Positions 7,932 to 17,155 are shown, counted from the stretch's first letter. The stretch is 64,000 bases of DNA from Leadbetterella sp040829825 (GCF_040829825.1 NZ_JBFOLH010000015.1); one strand, 5' to 3'. Notes: generated by a model not told the origin, from the sequence alone. Translations and numbers: made by a program.

Positions 7932-7963
7932 TAAAAAGAAAAAACCTTCGAAAATGTCGAAGG
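7932..7963 (-). terminator. Rho-independent terminator of the ATP synthase operon
   Basis: On the minus strand, GGCCTTCGA and TCGAAGG pair (CCTTCGA 7945-7951, TCGAAGG 7957-7963 on the plus strand) with a 5-base loop. A T-rich tract, TTTTTTCTTTTTAT, follows in the direction of atpH transcription. Confidence 0.8.
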
Positions 7964-8002
7964 CCTTTCTCAACTTTATAGCCATGAAAACTAATACAAC
8001 TT

Positions 8003-8536
8003 TTAAGCCATCGCAGCTTTCAACTCATTGAGCTGATGTTTTACAGACGTGTCGATTTGGGTATCACCCACCTTTAAAACATACCCTCCGATCAGGCTTT
8101 CGTCAATCTTTTCAGTGAGCTCCACTGTTTTATTCATTGACTCCGATACGATCCGGCTGAATTGAGCCTTCTGATCCTCGGTTAAAGCTACCGGTGTTGA
8201 AACCTGAACTTTCTGAATACCTTTTTGCTCATCGTACAGCTTGTGAAACTCCTGGGCAATCGGGTATAGAAGTTGTTCGCGATTCTTTTTAGTTAAGACG
8301 CTAAAAATTGAGAAAGTCACGTTAGTCACACGATTTTCGAAAATTTTTTTCAGAATTCCGAATTTCTTTTCATGCCTGACGATAGGGTTAGCCATGATTT
8401 TGCGGAATTCATCGTTCTCCGAGCACACCAGTTCGAAGAATTTCATATCATTATATACCTCTTCCAGCTTCCCCTGCTCGTTGGCAAGGTCAATCAGGGC
8501 TTTGGCATACCGGTTTCCAATAAGAGAAAGATTCAT
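8003..8536 (-). CDS. atpH: F1F0 ATP synthase subunit delta
   Basis: A 177-residue soluble protein of normal size for delta/OSCP. The N-terminal helical domain starts with the typical NRYAKALIDLANEQGKLEEV (about 7-26), and the C-terminal part ends with IDESLIGGYVLKVGDTQID and LNELKAAMA. Delta links the b-subunit stalk to the top of the F1 alpha3beta3 head. The gene is last in this operon, 6 bp after atpF. A terminator follows, so atpA and atpG are not in the usual next position. Confidence 0.95.
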   Translation of the reverse strand: MNLSLIGNRYAKALIDLANEQGKLEEVYNDMKFFELVCSENDEFRKIMANPIVRHEKKFGILKKIFENRVTNVTFSIFSVLTKKNREQLLYPIAQEFHKLYDEQKGIQKVQVSTPVALTEDQKAQFSRIVSESMNKTVELTEKIDESLIGGYVLKVGDTQIDTSVKHQLNELKAAMA

Positions 8537-8542
8537 AATATA

Positions 8543-9052
8543 TTAGTTGAGTTTTGCGTCAGCGATCAATGTGCTTACATAAGATTGCTGTGCAGCCTTA
8601 TCGGATAGCTCTTTGCGAAGTACTTTTTCAGCAATTTCCAGTGAAAGACCGGCAACGTCTTTTTTCACCTGTGCCAGCATCACCTCCCGCTCGTGAGCAA
8701 TGGAAGCTCTTGCATCTTCCAGGATTTTTGCACCCTGGGTCTGGGCATCTTCTTTTGCTTGTGAGATCAGGCGGCTTGAAGCATCTTTCGCCTCTTTGAT
8801 GATCTCGTCTCTTTCTCTTCTGGCTTCGGCGATCAGGCGGTCGTTATCCGATTTCAGCTTAGCCATTTCGGCCCGTGTTTCTTCAGCCATGCGGAGGGCG
8901 CCTTCAATTTCACCTTCTCTTTCTTTCAGGCCGTCAACGATGGGTTTCCAGGCGAATTTCCGCAGGATAAAAACCAGAAGTCCGAAAACGATAATCTGCC
9001 AGATCACGAGACCCGGGCTTGGAGATAACAGAGAACTATTTAAAAGTACCAT
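8543..9052 (-). CDS. atpF: F1F0 ATP synthase subunit b
   Basis: A 169-residue protein. A single N-terminal membrane helix (about 14-31, GLVIWQIIVFGLLVFILRKF) is followed by a long charged coiled coil (about 40-160) that forms the peripheral stator stalk. The KPIVDGLKEREGEIEGAL segment after the membrane helix is typical. ATG at 9050-9052. Lies between atpE and atpH with short gaps. Confidence 0.95.
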   Translation of the reverse strand: MVLLNSSLLSPSPGLVIWQIIVFGLLVFILRKFAWKPIVDGLKEREGEIEGALRMAEETRAEMAKLKSDNDRLIAEARRERDEIIKEAKDASSRLISQAKEDAQTQGAKILEDARASIAHEREVMLAQVKKDVAGLSLEIAEKVLRKELSDKAAQQSYVSTLIADAKLN

Positions 9053-9135
9053 TTTTAAGGTAATGTTTTATTGGTTTAAATTTAAAGATTCCCAACATTA
9101 ACGCCTAATGCGAATAATGTTGGGAATGCGACCTC

Positions 9136-9402
9136 TTAGATGTTGAAAGAGATCAGAAGACAGATTACAGCAGCGAAAAGAGCCACGGCCTCGATCAGGG
9201 CAGCGATGATGATCATCATGGTCTGAATCTTTCCGGAAGCTTCCGGCTGACGAGCCACACCTTCCATCGCGCTTCCACCGATTTTACCGATACCCAGACC
9301 GGCACCGATTGCTGCCAGACCGGCACCTAAACCGGCACCTAATGCGATAAGTCCTGAACCAGACTCAGCTACTGCTTGTAAAATAATGCTTAATAAAGAC
9401 AT
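9136..9402 (-). CDS. atpE: F1F0 ATP synthase subunit c
   Basis: An 88-residue proteolipid with two transmembrane helices. Helix 1 has the packed glycine pattern (GAGLGAGLAAIGAGLGIGK, about 22-40), a polar loop has ARQPE (about 50-54), and helix 2 carries the ion-binding carboxylate Glu71 in AALIEAVAL. The residues after Glu71 are Ala-Val rather than Ser/Thr, so the ring looks proton-binding rather than sodium-binding (inference from known c-ring motifs). Confidence 0.96.
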   Translation of the reverse strand: MSLLSIILQAVAESGSGLIALGAGLGAGLAAIGAGLGIGKIGGSAMEGVARQPEASGKIQTMMIIIAALIEAVALFAAVICLLISFNI

Positions 9403-9483
9403 AATTTTATTTTATTTTTTCTTTCCCCCTCCGAAAGAATGGTTTTTAATCAGCCTCTTTATAGGGTTTAAAGAGGAATATTT

Positions 9484-10491
9484 TTAATGATGATCTTCAA
9501 TAGCCGCCCCGATATACATGGAGCTCAGCAGCATAAAGATCAGGGCCTGTACAAAAGCAACCAGCAGCTCAATAAGGCTCATGAACAGGGCGAAGCCGCC
9601 TACAGCTCCACCGATCAGGTAACTCTTAAATATAAATATCAGGCCGTATAAGCTCAGCATAATGATGTGACCTGCCGTAATGTTGGCAAAAAGACGAATC
9701 ATCAGCGACAACGGCTTCATGATTACGCCCACCAGCTCTACCGGGATCATAATGATGTACATCCATACCGGGGTATCGGGCAGGAATACGTGCTTCCAGT
9801 AATATTTATTGGCAGAAATATTAACAATCAGGAACGTAATAACGGCCAGCACCATGGTCACCGCAATATTACCGGTGAGGTTAGGCCCTGCCGGGAAAAG
9901 TCCCAGGATATTATTGATCAGGATAAAGAAAAACAAGGTCAGCAGGTAAGGGAAATACTTCCCGTAATTGTGGCCGATGGCCGGCTTGACCACGTCATCG
10001 CGGAGAAAGAGAATGATAGGCTCCAGGAGCGACTGCAGGCCTTTCGGGGCTTTACCCCTGTTGGCGGAATAGCCTTTGGCCACGGTTGTAAAAATCAGGA
10101 TGAGAAGAACCGCGCTGAGCATCATAGCGGCCACGTTCTTGGTGATCGAAAGATCAAACGGATGCACGCTCTCGTTAACGGTGCCGTCTTCATTTAATTT
10201 TACAATATGCCCGTGTTCGCTTTTGTAACCGTTATAGACCTTTCCATCGTCTATCCTGCTGGAAGAAAATACCTGCAGACCGTCTTCTTTGGAATAAAGA
10301 ATAACAGGAAGCGGAACTTTCACACCGTGTGTGATTTCATAACCGTGCTCATCACCGATGTGGTGCATGATCATGCCGGCAATATCAAAGCTTTCCTCCT
10401 CTTCATGACCCTCTGCTGAAGACGATGCGCGGGAAACGGAGCTGGTAAAAAACAGTACAGAAAACAACAAACAGGAAAAGTACCTAAACAT
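9484..10491 (-). CDS. atpB: F1F0 ATP synthase subunit a
   Basis: A 335-residue polytopic protein from ATG 10491; an in-frame TTG at 10512 is less likely. The N-terminus is a signal peptide (MFRYFSCLLFSVLFFTSSVS) followed by a roughly 100-residue periplasmic extension, seen in other Bacteroidota AtpB. The membrane domain contains the essential Arg in LMIRLFANITAGHI and the conserved C-terminal LIELLVAFVQALIFMLLSSMYI. It forms the proton half-channels against the c ring. Confidence 0.95.
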   Translation of the reverse strand: MFRYFSCLLFSVLFFTSSVSRASSSAEGHEEEESFDIAGMIMHHIGDEHGYEITHGVKVPLPVILYSKEDGLQVFSSSRIDDGKVYNGYKSEHGHIVKLNEDGTVNESVHPFDLSITKNVAAMMLSAVLLILIFTTVAKGYSANRGKAPKGLQSLLEPIILFLRDDVVKPAIGHNYGKYFPYLLTLFFFILINNILGLFPAGPNLTGNIAVTMVLAVITFLIVNISANKYYWKHVFLPDTPVWMYIIMIPVELVGVIMKPLSLMIRLFANITAGHIIMLSLYGLIFIFKSYLIGGAVGGFALFMSLIELLVAFVQALIFMLLSSMYIGAAIEDHH

Positions 10492-10532
10492 ATTGAAGTG
10501 TTTAATAATCAAAGTATTGCCAGCAGGCTATC

Positions 10533-10892
10533 TCAAAAACGCCGCAATTTACGAAGCAAAACTGAAATTTCAAAGATTGTAAAAAATAAATAAAATACAA
10601 CTGTGGTTAAAAGAAAAAGCTTGCGGTTTTCCGGGAATAGCCACAGGAAAATTCCGGTAAAAATCAGGATAAAAACCATACGGATCACCGTAGATGCAAG
10701 ATAGAAATTGATAAAATTATCCCGGTCAAAACCCATATCAGCCATCCGTACCACCAGCAAATGAACGGTGGTGAAGAAAAGAAATATATACCAGATCTGC
10801 GGGTGAAGCAGGTATTGGCAGGATGATTGCTTAACTAAAAAAAGTACAACAAACAGGAGCAGGGGCGGAATAAAGGAGGTTAATGATCTCAC
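10533..10892 (-). CDS. small membrane protein at the AtpI position of the ATP synthase operon
   Basis: A 119-residue protein with four hydrophobic segments (about 8-25, 33-50, 66-85, 92-112), ending in RKLRRF. It is the first gene of the operon, 41 bp before atpB, where many bacteria have atpI. Sequence similarity to AtpI is not obvious, so the assignment rests on position, length and topology. Start codon is GTG at 10892. AtpI-like proteins help c-ring assembly; whether this one does is inference. A TATCTTTA -7-like element lies upstream on the minus strand (10939-10932). Confidence 0.75.
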   Translation of the reverse strand: MRSLTSFIPPLLLFVVLFLVKQSSCQYLLHPQIWYIFLFFTTVHLLVVRMADMGFDRDNFINFYLASTVIRMVFILIFTGIFLWLFPENRKLFLLTTVVFYLFFTIFEISVLLRKLRRF

Positions 10893-10931
10893 TCAGGCAA
10901 ATTTTGATTCAGTGTACTAAGAAATTCGTTA

Positions 10932-10939
10932 TAAAGATA
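10932..10939 (-). promoter_or_regulatory. -7-like element for the ATP synthase operon
   Basis: TATCTTTA on the minus strand deviates from TAnnTTTG only in the last base, and lies about 40 bases before the GTG start of the first operon gene. No clear -33 element is seen. Confidence 0.3.
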
Positions 10940-11045
10940 AAACCGAAGCCGGCGTATTTTAATTTGACAGATCAGGTTTTTTTTATAAATTGAGTGCTCA
11001 AATTTTCTTTTTCGGATTTATCGCGCCCGGTTTCATTTCTTTAAT

Positions 11046-11053
11046 TAGATTTG
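11046..11053 (+). promoter_or_regulatory. -7 promoter element (TAGATTTG) of dnaA
   Basis: An exact TAnnTTTG match 44 bases before the proposed TTG start of dnaA. It lies inside the upstream open frame (from 10990), which argues that the frame upstream of about 11060 is not translated. No DnaA box (TTATNCACA) is seen in 10893-11097. Confidence 0.5.
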
Positions 11054-11097
11054 TAACCCCAAAATGGATTTTATACAACCAAATAACATTTTCACTA

Positions 11098-12501
11098 TTG
11101 GAAACTGCAGTTAGAAATGACGTAGCTCAGGTATGGAAAGACTGTCTCATGGTGATCCGTGAGAACGTGACCGAGCAAAGTTTTAAGACGTGGTTTGAGC
11201 CAATTATTCCTTACAAACTTATCAATAAGCGGTTAATTATTCAGGTACCCAGCCAGTTTTTTTACGAATGGCTGGAGAATAATTACGTTAAAATACTCCG
11301 GAAAGCCCTCGATTATGCTATCGGCAAAGACGGGCAGCTGGAATATACCATTATCATTGACAGCGGCGGACAAAAAGCGCAGCAGGCCCGGCAAAAACCC
11401 GGGGCCGCCCCGGAAGAAGCCCGGAATATCCCGCGGAACCCCTTTGAAATAAAAGTATCCAAAGAAGTTATTTTTGACTCCCAGCTGAATAAAAACTACC
11501 GGTTTGAGAACTTCGTGGAAGGCTCCTGTAACCGCCTGGCCCGCGCCGCCAGTGTGGCTGTAGCCCAGAAACCCAGCGTAACCGCCTTTAACCCGCTGAT
11601 GATTTACGGCGAGGTAGGCCTGGGAAAGACCCACCTGGTACAGGCCATTGGGAACTACATTGAAGGTCAGAACGGGAACAACAAGCTGGTGCTGTATGTG
11701 TCATCCGAGAAATTTACCAGCCAGTTTATCAATGCCATCCGCGATAACAGCCTGCAGGACTTTATGAATTTCTACATGATGGTCGATGTGCTGATCATTG
11801 ACGATATCCAGTTCCTGGCCGGGAAAGAAAAAACACAGGAAACGTTCTTCCATATCTTTAACCACCTGCACCAGTCGGGCAAGCAGATCGTGATGACCTC
11901 TGACCGCCCGCCGCGTGAGCTGTCAGGCATGGAAGACCGGCTGCTGTCGCGCTTCAAATGGGGGCTGACCACCGATATCCAGACCCCTGACCTGGAAACC
12001 CGTATGGCCATTGTCCAGAACAAGCTGGCCACTGAAAAAGCGGAAATGGACATGGAAGTGGTAGAATACCTGGCCAACTGTGTAGACTCTAACGTAAGAG
12101 AGCTGGAAGGCGTGGTCAACTCACTGATCGTGGATTCTGCACTGCTTCAGCGTAAAATAGATATTGAGCTGGCTAAATACCGCATCAAAAGCCTGGTGGA
12201 AGAAAGCCAGAAAGCCATCTCCATTGATAAGATCATTGATGTGGTCACCGCCCATTTCAACATTAAAGTTTCTGATATTAAAGGAAAAACCCGCCTGCGC
12301 GAGGTTGTGCTTCCGCGCCAGATCGCCATGTATCTCACCAAAGAATTTACCGAGCTCTCGCTGAAGACCATCGGCTACCACTTCGGAGGCCGGGACCACA
12401 GCACGGTGATCCACGCCATCCAGACCATCAACGACCTGCAAAACCAGGACAGGGAGCTGCTGTTGCACATTAAAGACATCAAGGAGAAGCTGAAGAAATA
12501 G
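11098..12501 (+). CDS. dnaA: chromosomal replication initiator protein DnaA
   Basis: A 467-residue protein from a TTG at 11098. Domain I begins with VWKDCLMVIRENVTEQSFKT, domain II is short and Ala/Gln-rich, domain III is AAA+ with Walker A GEVGLGKTH (about 172-180) and Walker B LIIDDIQF (about 232-239), and domain IV ends with the DNA-binding GGRDHSTVIHAI (about 430-441). DnaA binds origin boxes and melts the origin. The frame is open back to 10990, but that segment does not resemble DnaA and contains a promoter element. The only ATG nearby (11064) is in another frame and hits a stop. Length from TTG is normal for Bacteroidota. The origin itself is not visible beside it. Confidence 0.96.
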   Translation: METAVRNDVAQVWKDCLMVIRENVTEQSFKTWFEPIIPYKLINKRLIIQVPSQFFYEWLENNYVKILRKALDYAIGKDGQLEYTIIIDSGGQKAQQARQKPGAAPEEARNIPRNPFEIKVSKEVIFDSQLNKNYRFENFVEGSCNRLARAASVAVAQKPSVTAFNPLMIYGEVGLGKTHLVQAIGNYIEGQNGNNKLVLYVSSEKFTSQFINAIRDNSLQDFMNFYMMVDVLIIDDIQFLAGKEKTQETFFHIFNHLHQSGKQIVMTSDRPPRELSGMEDRLLSRFKWGLTTDIQTPDLETRMAIVQNKLATEKAEMDMEVVEYLANCVDSNVRELEGVVNSLIVDSALLQRKIDIELAKYRIKSLVEESQKAISIDKIIDVVTAHFNIKVSDIKGKTRLREVVLPRQIAMYLTKEFTELSLKTIGYHFGGRDHSTVIHAIQTINDLQNQDRELLLHIKDIKEKLKK

Positions 12502-12558
12502 CCTGTATATTCTGATAGTCAGGATTTTTTTTATGAAAAGCGTATACAATAACAGCTT

Positions 12559-13575
12559 ATGAAGGCAATTTTGATTCCGGGGAAAGGCGAAATGCAGGTC
12601 AGGGATATTCCCGTGCCTGAGCCCGGAAGAGGTGAAGTGCTTCTGAAAATTCATTATGCAGGGTTCTGCGGATCAGACTTAAGCACCTTTCTGGGCCGGA
12701 ATCCCATGGTAAGCTACCCGGTCATTCCCGGGCATGAAATAGGAGCAACCGTTTTTGCTTCAGGTGAAGATGTACCTGTTCATTTCCGCGAAGGAATGCC
12801 GTGTACGGTCAATCCTTATACCAGCTGCGGAAATTGTTCCGCCTGCCGGAACCGCCGGAGTAATGCCTGCCGGAATAACCAGACTTTAGGGGTACAGCGT
12901 GACGGAGCTATGTGTGAATATAAAGCTGTTCCGTGGCAGAAGGTACTGACTGATCCGGCACTGACACCCATGAACTTTGCATTGGTGGAACCCATGAGTG
13001 TGGGATTTCATGCGGTAGACAGGGCAGAGGTGACAGACTCGGACTATGTCATGGTGATCGGCTGCGGGATGGTAGGGATAGGGGCTATAGTTCGTTCCGT
13101 GTTGAGGGGGAGCCGGGTGATTGCGGTAGATATTGATGAACATAAGCTTGAGTTGGTGCGAAGGATGGGAGCGCATTACACCCTGAATTCACTTACGGAA
13201 GACTTTCATACCCGTCTGTCAGAGATCACATCCGGTTTTGGCCCTGATGTGGTAATAGAAGCGGTAGGAGCTCCGGCTACCTACCAGATGGCGGTGAATG
13301 AGGTAGCCTTTACAGGGAGAGTTGTTTGTATAGGTTATGCGAAATCAGAAATTGCCTTTGAAACAAAATATTTTGTGCAGAAGGAAATGGATATACGGGG
13401 TTCACGCAATGCCACACCCGGTGATTTCCGGGCAGTGATAGAATATATGAAACGGGGAGATTTTCCCGTGAATGAACTCATCAGCGCAGTATGTACTGCG
13501 GATGAAGCTTTAGGCCGGATGGAAGACTGGGTGAAGGATCCGGGTAAGGTTTTCCGGATTCTGGTAAAGTTTTGA
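12559..13575 (+). CDS. zinc-dependent alcohol/polyol dehydrogenase (MDR superfamily)
   Basis: A 338-residue medium-chain dehydrogenase. Catalytic zinc ligands are Cys37 (GFCGSD) and His59-Glu60 (GHE). The structural zinc site is complete: Cys90, Cys93, Cys96 and Cys104. The Rossmann domain has VIGCGMVGIGAI and the acidic residue VDIDEHK after strand 2, which points to NAD preference. Closest in style to sorbitol, threonine or galactonate-type dehydrogenases; the substrate cannot be fixed. It lies between dnaA and the convergent GH95 gene, so a sugar or polyol substrate linked to the neighbouring locus is possible. Confidence 0.9.
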   Translation: MKAILIPGKGEMQVRDIPVPEPGRGEVLLKIHYAGFCGSDLSTFLGRNPMVSYPVIPGHEIGATVFASGEDVPVHFREGMPCTVNPYTSCGNCSACRNRRSNACRNNQTLGVQRDGAMCEYKAVPWQKVLTDPALTPMNFALVEPMSVGFHAVDRAEVTDSDYVMVIGCGMVGIGAIVRSVLRGSRVIAVDIDEHKLELVRRMGAHYTLNSLTEDFHTRLSEITSGFGPDVVIEAVGAPATYQMAVNEVAFTGRVVCIGYAKSEIAFETKYFVQKEMDIRGSRNATPGDFRAVIEYMKRGDFPVNELISAVCTADEALGRMEDWVKDPGKVFRILVKF

Positions 13576-13613
13576 AGGTGCCTTCCGGCGCCGGAGCCAT
13601 TTCAGGCACCTTC
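13574..13613. terminator. terminator between convergent dehydrogenase and GH95 genes
   Basis: Arms GAAGGTGCCT (13574-13583) and AGGCACCTTC (13604-13613) pair perfectly, and a smaller palindrome, CCGGCGCCGG, lies within the loop. The left arm begins in the dehydrogenase stop codon. Confidence 0.6.
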
Positions 13614-13620
13614 TCTCTAT

Positions 13621-16008
13621 TTAAAATGTGATGATGCGTTTTTCTCCTGTTTTAAGATCTACATCCCGGGCTTTATCCTTATAGATCAGCCGGGTTTTGC
13701 CACCGGGCTTACCGTAAACGGTTACTTTTTCCAATTCTCCGTTTTTCCAGGCCAGATCCAGCTCAAAGCCGCCCCTTGCCCGGAGACCGCTCACCGAACC
13801 GGAAGACCAGGCGTCAGGTAGCGCAGGCAGCAGGCTGATCTCTTCCGGGGAAGACTGCAGCAGCATTTCTGCTACAGCTGCCGCCCCGCCGAAATTGCCG
13901 TCGATCTGGAAGGGCGGATGCGCATCCATCAGGTTAGGGTAGGTGCCGCCGTAGTTCCGGTCTTTCGGCCGGATGGCGTCGGGCTCTACATATTTCAGGA
14001 GCTCGCGGTACATTTTATAGGCCCGGTTGCCGTCGAGCAGCCTCGCCCACAGGTTGATCCGCCAGCCTTTTGACCAGCCGGTAGTCTCATCTCCTTTAAT
14101 TTCCAATGTGGTGCGGGCCGCCTGAGCCAGTTCGGGAGTACCTTTTACGGTGATGTGGTTTCCCGGGTATAAGCCGAAAAGATGGGTCTGATGGCGGTGT
14201 CGGGGCTCCTGGTCCTCCCAATCGTAATACCATTCCTGCAGGTTGCCTTTTCTCCCTACCTTGTAGGGGTGCAGCCGGGCCAGCACGGTTTTCAGCTCAC
14301 CGGCAAAAGCCCGGTCGCTTTCCAGGATTTCAGTCGCCCGGATCACATGAGAGAAGAGCTCCCTGATCATGGCCAGGTCGGCAGTAGCCCCGTAAAGGGT
14401 GGCCCCGCGATACCCTTTTGATGTGATATAAATATTCTCGGGTGAAGTGGAAGGCGAGGTGACCAGGTACCCGTCAGGCCCTTCTACCAGCATGTCAAGA
14501 CAGAATTCGGCAGCCCCTTTCATCAGGGGATATGCATAGGTTTTCAGCCAGGTAGCATCTTTACTGAAAATATAATGCTCCCAGAGGTGGGTGGCTATCC
14601 AGGTGCCGCCCATGGCCCAGTTGGCCCATACCGGATCGCCATGCCCGAAGTCACCCACCGGGTTGGTCATGGCCCAGATATCCGAGTTATGCCCCAGCGA
14701 CCAGCCCCGTGCCCCGTAAAAATTCCGGGCGGTATAGGTCCCGGTTTTGGCCAGGTTGGCGGTAAACGTCAGCAGCGACCGGTGCATTTCAGCGAGGTTG
14801 GTATTTTCAGCCAGCCAGTAGTTCTCTTCCAGGTTGATGTTGGTGGTGTAATTGCTGCTCCAGGGCGGGCGCATGTGCGGGTTCCACAGCCCCTGCAGGT
14901 TGGCCGGCACTCCCGGCGTACGCGAAGAAGAGATAAGCAGGTAGCGGCCGAACTGGAAATACAGCGTCTCCAGGTAACGGTCATCTGCCCCGGCCATATA
15001 TTTTTTCAGGCGTTCGTCGGTAGGTATATCAGCACCGTCAGCGGGGTGCAGGTCTAACTTTACCCGTTTGAAATAAGCCTGGTAATCTTCCAGGTGTGCG
15101 GCCTTAAGCGCATCAAAGGTCTTGCGCGAAGCCTGATTGAGATATCCGGCGGCTATTGCCTGCTCGTTTAACCCGTTTAAGGCCGGGTCTTTATCAAAGC
15201 CGTTAAAGCTGGTAGCAATGGCTACCAGAATCAGCGTTTCGGTGGTTTGTTTTACCTCCAGGGTAGAATCGGTATAGGCAATAGTCCCGTTCTGAGGCAG
15301 GATTTTTACCTGGCTCGTAAAAGCGGTTCCCCGGTGATCATCGTATTCAATGGCATTAACATCGTGCCGGTTGTAATAATTGGGAAACGCCCGGAAGGGC
15401 GCACGGCCCGAAAGGTTCAATATGCCGTTTTCAACTTTTACCGCGTGGCGGAGAAGGCTGTTCTGGCGGATCGTAAAGCTGACCGGTTGCGCAGCCCGGA
15501 TCCGGATCACCAGCACCTTGTCGGGGTTAGACAGGAAATACTCGCGGGTAACGGTATTATTCCCGGTTTGATAGCTGACCGTGGAGACCGCCTGGTCAAG
15601 GCTGAGCTCACGGTAGTATTTTTTGACCTCGGGGTTTCCTGCAAAGTCAATAAACAGGTTTCCGAGCGGAGAAAACGACTCCGAGAATTTTCCCTGTACG
15701 TTTTTGATCAGCGAGTCGGCCGCTTTGTAATCCTCTTTCTTCAGGGCCTCCCTGACCAGCGGGATGTACGCATGAGCTCCGGGGTTCATATCCGGGTTGA
15801 CCGGCTCTCCCGACCAGAGGGTGATGTCGTTCAGCAGGATTTTGTCAGAAGCCGTACCGCCGAAAACCGTGGCCCCGGTTTTCCCGTTGCCCAGAACCAG
15901 GGCTTCCTCAAAATGTTCGGCAGGGCGCTCGTACCACAATTTGAGCGGGCGGGCTGATTGGGAAAACCCGGTGAAAGACAGCAATAAAAAAAGTAAAATG
16001 TATCTCAT
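13621..16008 (-). CDS. GH95 family glycoside hydrolase (alpha-L-fucosidase or alpha-L-galactosidase)
   Basis: A 795-residue secreted enzyme with signal peptide MRYILLFLLLSFTGFSQS. The N-terminal beta domain has LVLGNGKTGATVFGG and NDITLWSGEP, typical of GH95. The catalytic (alpha/alpha)6 barrel carries LQGLWNPHMRPPWSSNYTTN, the acid region STSPENIY and the conserved Asp near residue 700 in PPFQIDGNFGG. GH95 enzymes invert and release terminal alpha-1,2-L-fucose, or L-galactose, from glycans; which of these cannot be decided by eye. Its start overlaps the LacI gene stop by the ATGA at 16005-16008, so the two form an operon facing the SusC/SusD operon. Confidence 0.93.
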   Translation of the reverse strand: MRYILLFLLLSFTGFSQSARPLKLWYERPAEHFEEALVLGNGKTGATVFGGTASDKILLNDITLWSGEPVNPDMNPGAHAYIPLVREALKKEDYKAADSLIKNVQGKFSESFSPLGNLFIDFAGNPEVKKYYRELSLDQAVSTVSYQTGNNTVTREYFLSNPDKVLVIRIRAAQPVSFTIRQNSLLRHAVKVENGILNLSGRAPFRAFPNYYNRHDVNAIEYDDHRGTAFTSQVKILPQNGTIAYTDSTLEVKQTTETLILVAIATSFNGFDKDPALNGLNEQAIAAGYLNQASRKTFDALKAAHLEDYQAYFKRVKLDLHPADGADIPTDERLKKYMAGADDRYLETLYFQFGRYLLISSSRTPGVPANLQGLWNPHMRPPWSSNYTTNINLEENYWLAENTNLAEMHRSLLTFTANLAKTGTYTARNFYGARGWSLGHNSDIWAMTNPVGDFGHGDPVWANWAMGGTWIATHLWEHYIFSKDATWLKTYAYPLMKGAAEFCLDMLVEGPDGYLVTSPSTSPENIYITSKGYRGATLYGATADLAMIRELFSHVIRATEILESDRAFAGELKTVLARLHPYKVGRKGNLQEWYYDWEDQEPRHRHQTHLFGLYPGNHITVKGTPELAQAARTTLEIKGDETTGWSKGWRINLWARLLDGNRAYKMYRELLKYVEPDAIRPKDRNYGGTYPNLMDAHPPFQIDGNFGGAAAVAEMLLQSSPEEISLLPALPDAWSSGSVSGLRARGGFELDLAWKNGELEKVTVYGKPGGKTRLIYKDKARDVDLKTGEKRIITF

Positions 16009-17027
16009 AATGAAGGTTGTTCTTTTGATGATTCACGGATAACCAGCTCCGGCTTCAGCACTTCATGCCGGAAAGGTACATCTTTATTGATAGAGTCGAG
16101 CAAAATCCTGGACGACAGCAGGCCCATATCGTAAACGGGCTGCCAGATAGTGGTCAGTGCAGGGCTGAAATAGCAGGAGTAAGGTTCATCGTCGTAGCCG
16201 ATGATCGAGATATCCTGCGGAATGCGGTATCCTCTTTCGCGCAATACATGCATAGCCCCGATCGCTACGGCATCGTTCACACAAAAAATGGCGTCGATTC
16301 CGGAGGCCTGGTCCAGCAGGGTATGAATGGCACTTACGCCGTCGTCAGCCGAAAAGCCCTGGCTGTAAACAATCAGTGAAGAATTGGCTTCGGTTCCCTG
16401 GTCTGCCAGCGCGTTGCAGTAAGCGTTAAAGCGCTCCTGGAACGTAGGTATGCTCACAGGGCCCGCAATATGGGCAATTCTCCGGCAGCCCGAATCAATG
16501 AGGTATTTAACGGCCTGGTAGGCACCGTCATATACATCCACAAATACCTTGCTGGATGCAAAACCGGGGCAATCGCGGTCAAACAGCACTACGGGTATGC
16601 CTGACTTACGTGCCTCTTCGAGATGCTCATAGCTGCCCGTATTGAAGGTGGGCGAAACCAGGAGTCCCTCTACCCGCATCAGCGCCATTTCGTGCGTGAG
16701 CTTCTTCTCTTCTTCAAACGATTCGTTGGTCTGTGAAATGATCAGCTTGTAGCCGGCTGACGAAACAATATCCTGGATACCCGTGATCACCATGGAAAAA
16801 AAGTAGCTGGTGATTTCGGGAATGATCACACCAATAATGCCTGACCGCTTCTTCAGAAGATTCCGGGCGGTCAGGTTGGGCTGATAATTCAGCTTCTCCG
16901 CCAGCTCATGCACATCCTTTTTGGTCTGGGCACTGATGGAAGGATGGTCATTAAGGGCTCTTGATACCGTTGAGGGCGAAATATTCAGCGCCCTGGCAAT
17001 ATCAATTATGGTAGCGGGTCTGTCCAT
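16005..17027 (-). CDS. LacI family transcriptional regulator
   Basis: A 340-residue regulator. The N-terminal HTH is canonical (ATIIDIARALNISPSTVSRAL, about 5-25, with hinge YQPNLTARNLLKKRS). The periplasmic-binding-protein-like sensor follows (IGVIIPEITSYFFSMVITGI, FCVNDAVAIGA, IIGYDDEPYSCYFSPALTTI). It is translationally coupled to the GH95 gene and divergent from susC. It is likely to control both directions in response to a sugar released from the substrate (inference). A 16-bp dyad in the divergent region at 17156-17171 is a candidate operator. Confidence 0.93.
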   Translation of the reverse strand: MDRPATIIDIARALNISPSTVSRALNDHPSISAQTKKDVHELAEKLNYQPNLTARNLLKKRSGIIGVIIPEITSYFFSMVITGIQDIVSSAGYKLIISQTNESFEEEKKLTHEMALMRVEGLLVSPTFNTGSYEHLEEARKSGIPVVLFDRDCPGFASSKVFVDVYDGAYQAVKYLIDSGCRRIAHIAGPVSIPTFQERFNAYCNALADQGTEANSSLIVYSQGFSADDGVSAIHTLLDQASGIDAIFCVNDAVAIGAMHVLRERGYRIPQDISIIGYDDEPYSCYFSPALTTIWQPVYDMGLLSSRILLDSINKDVPFRHEVLKPELVIRESSKEQPSL

Positions 17028-17155
17028 GAAAACCTTGATTGGGCGCCTTTACCTGGCCACCTGTTAAAACCGGGCTTGTTTCTCACAAAACCGTTTAAAC
17101 CGTAAAAAATTGCATTATTAAAACAAAAATTTGTAAAAAGCAAATTACCCCCTTA

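Noticed and set aside
10893..11097. Replication origin next to dnaA
   Set aside because: No TTATNCACA-type DnaA boxes or 13-mer cluster seen; only promoter elements and AT-rich sequence.
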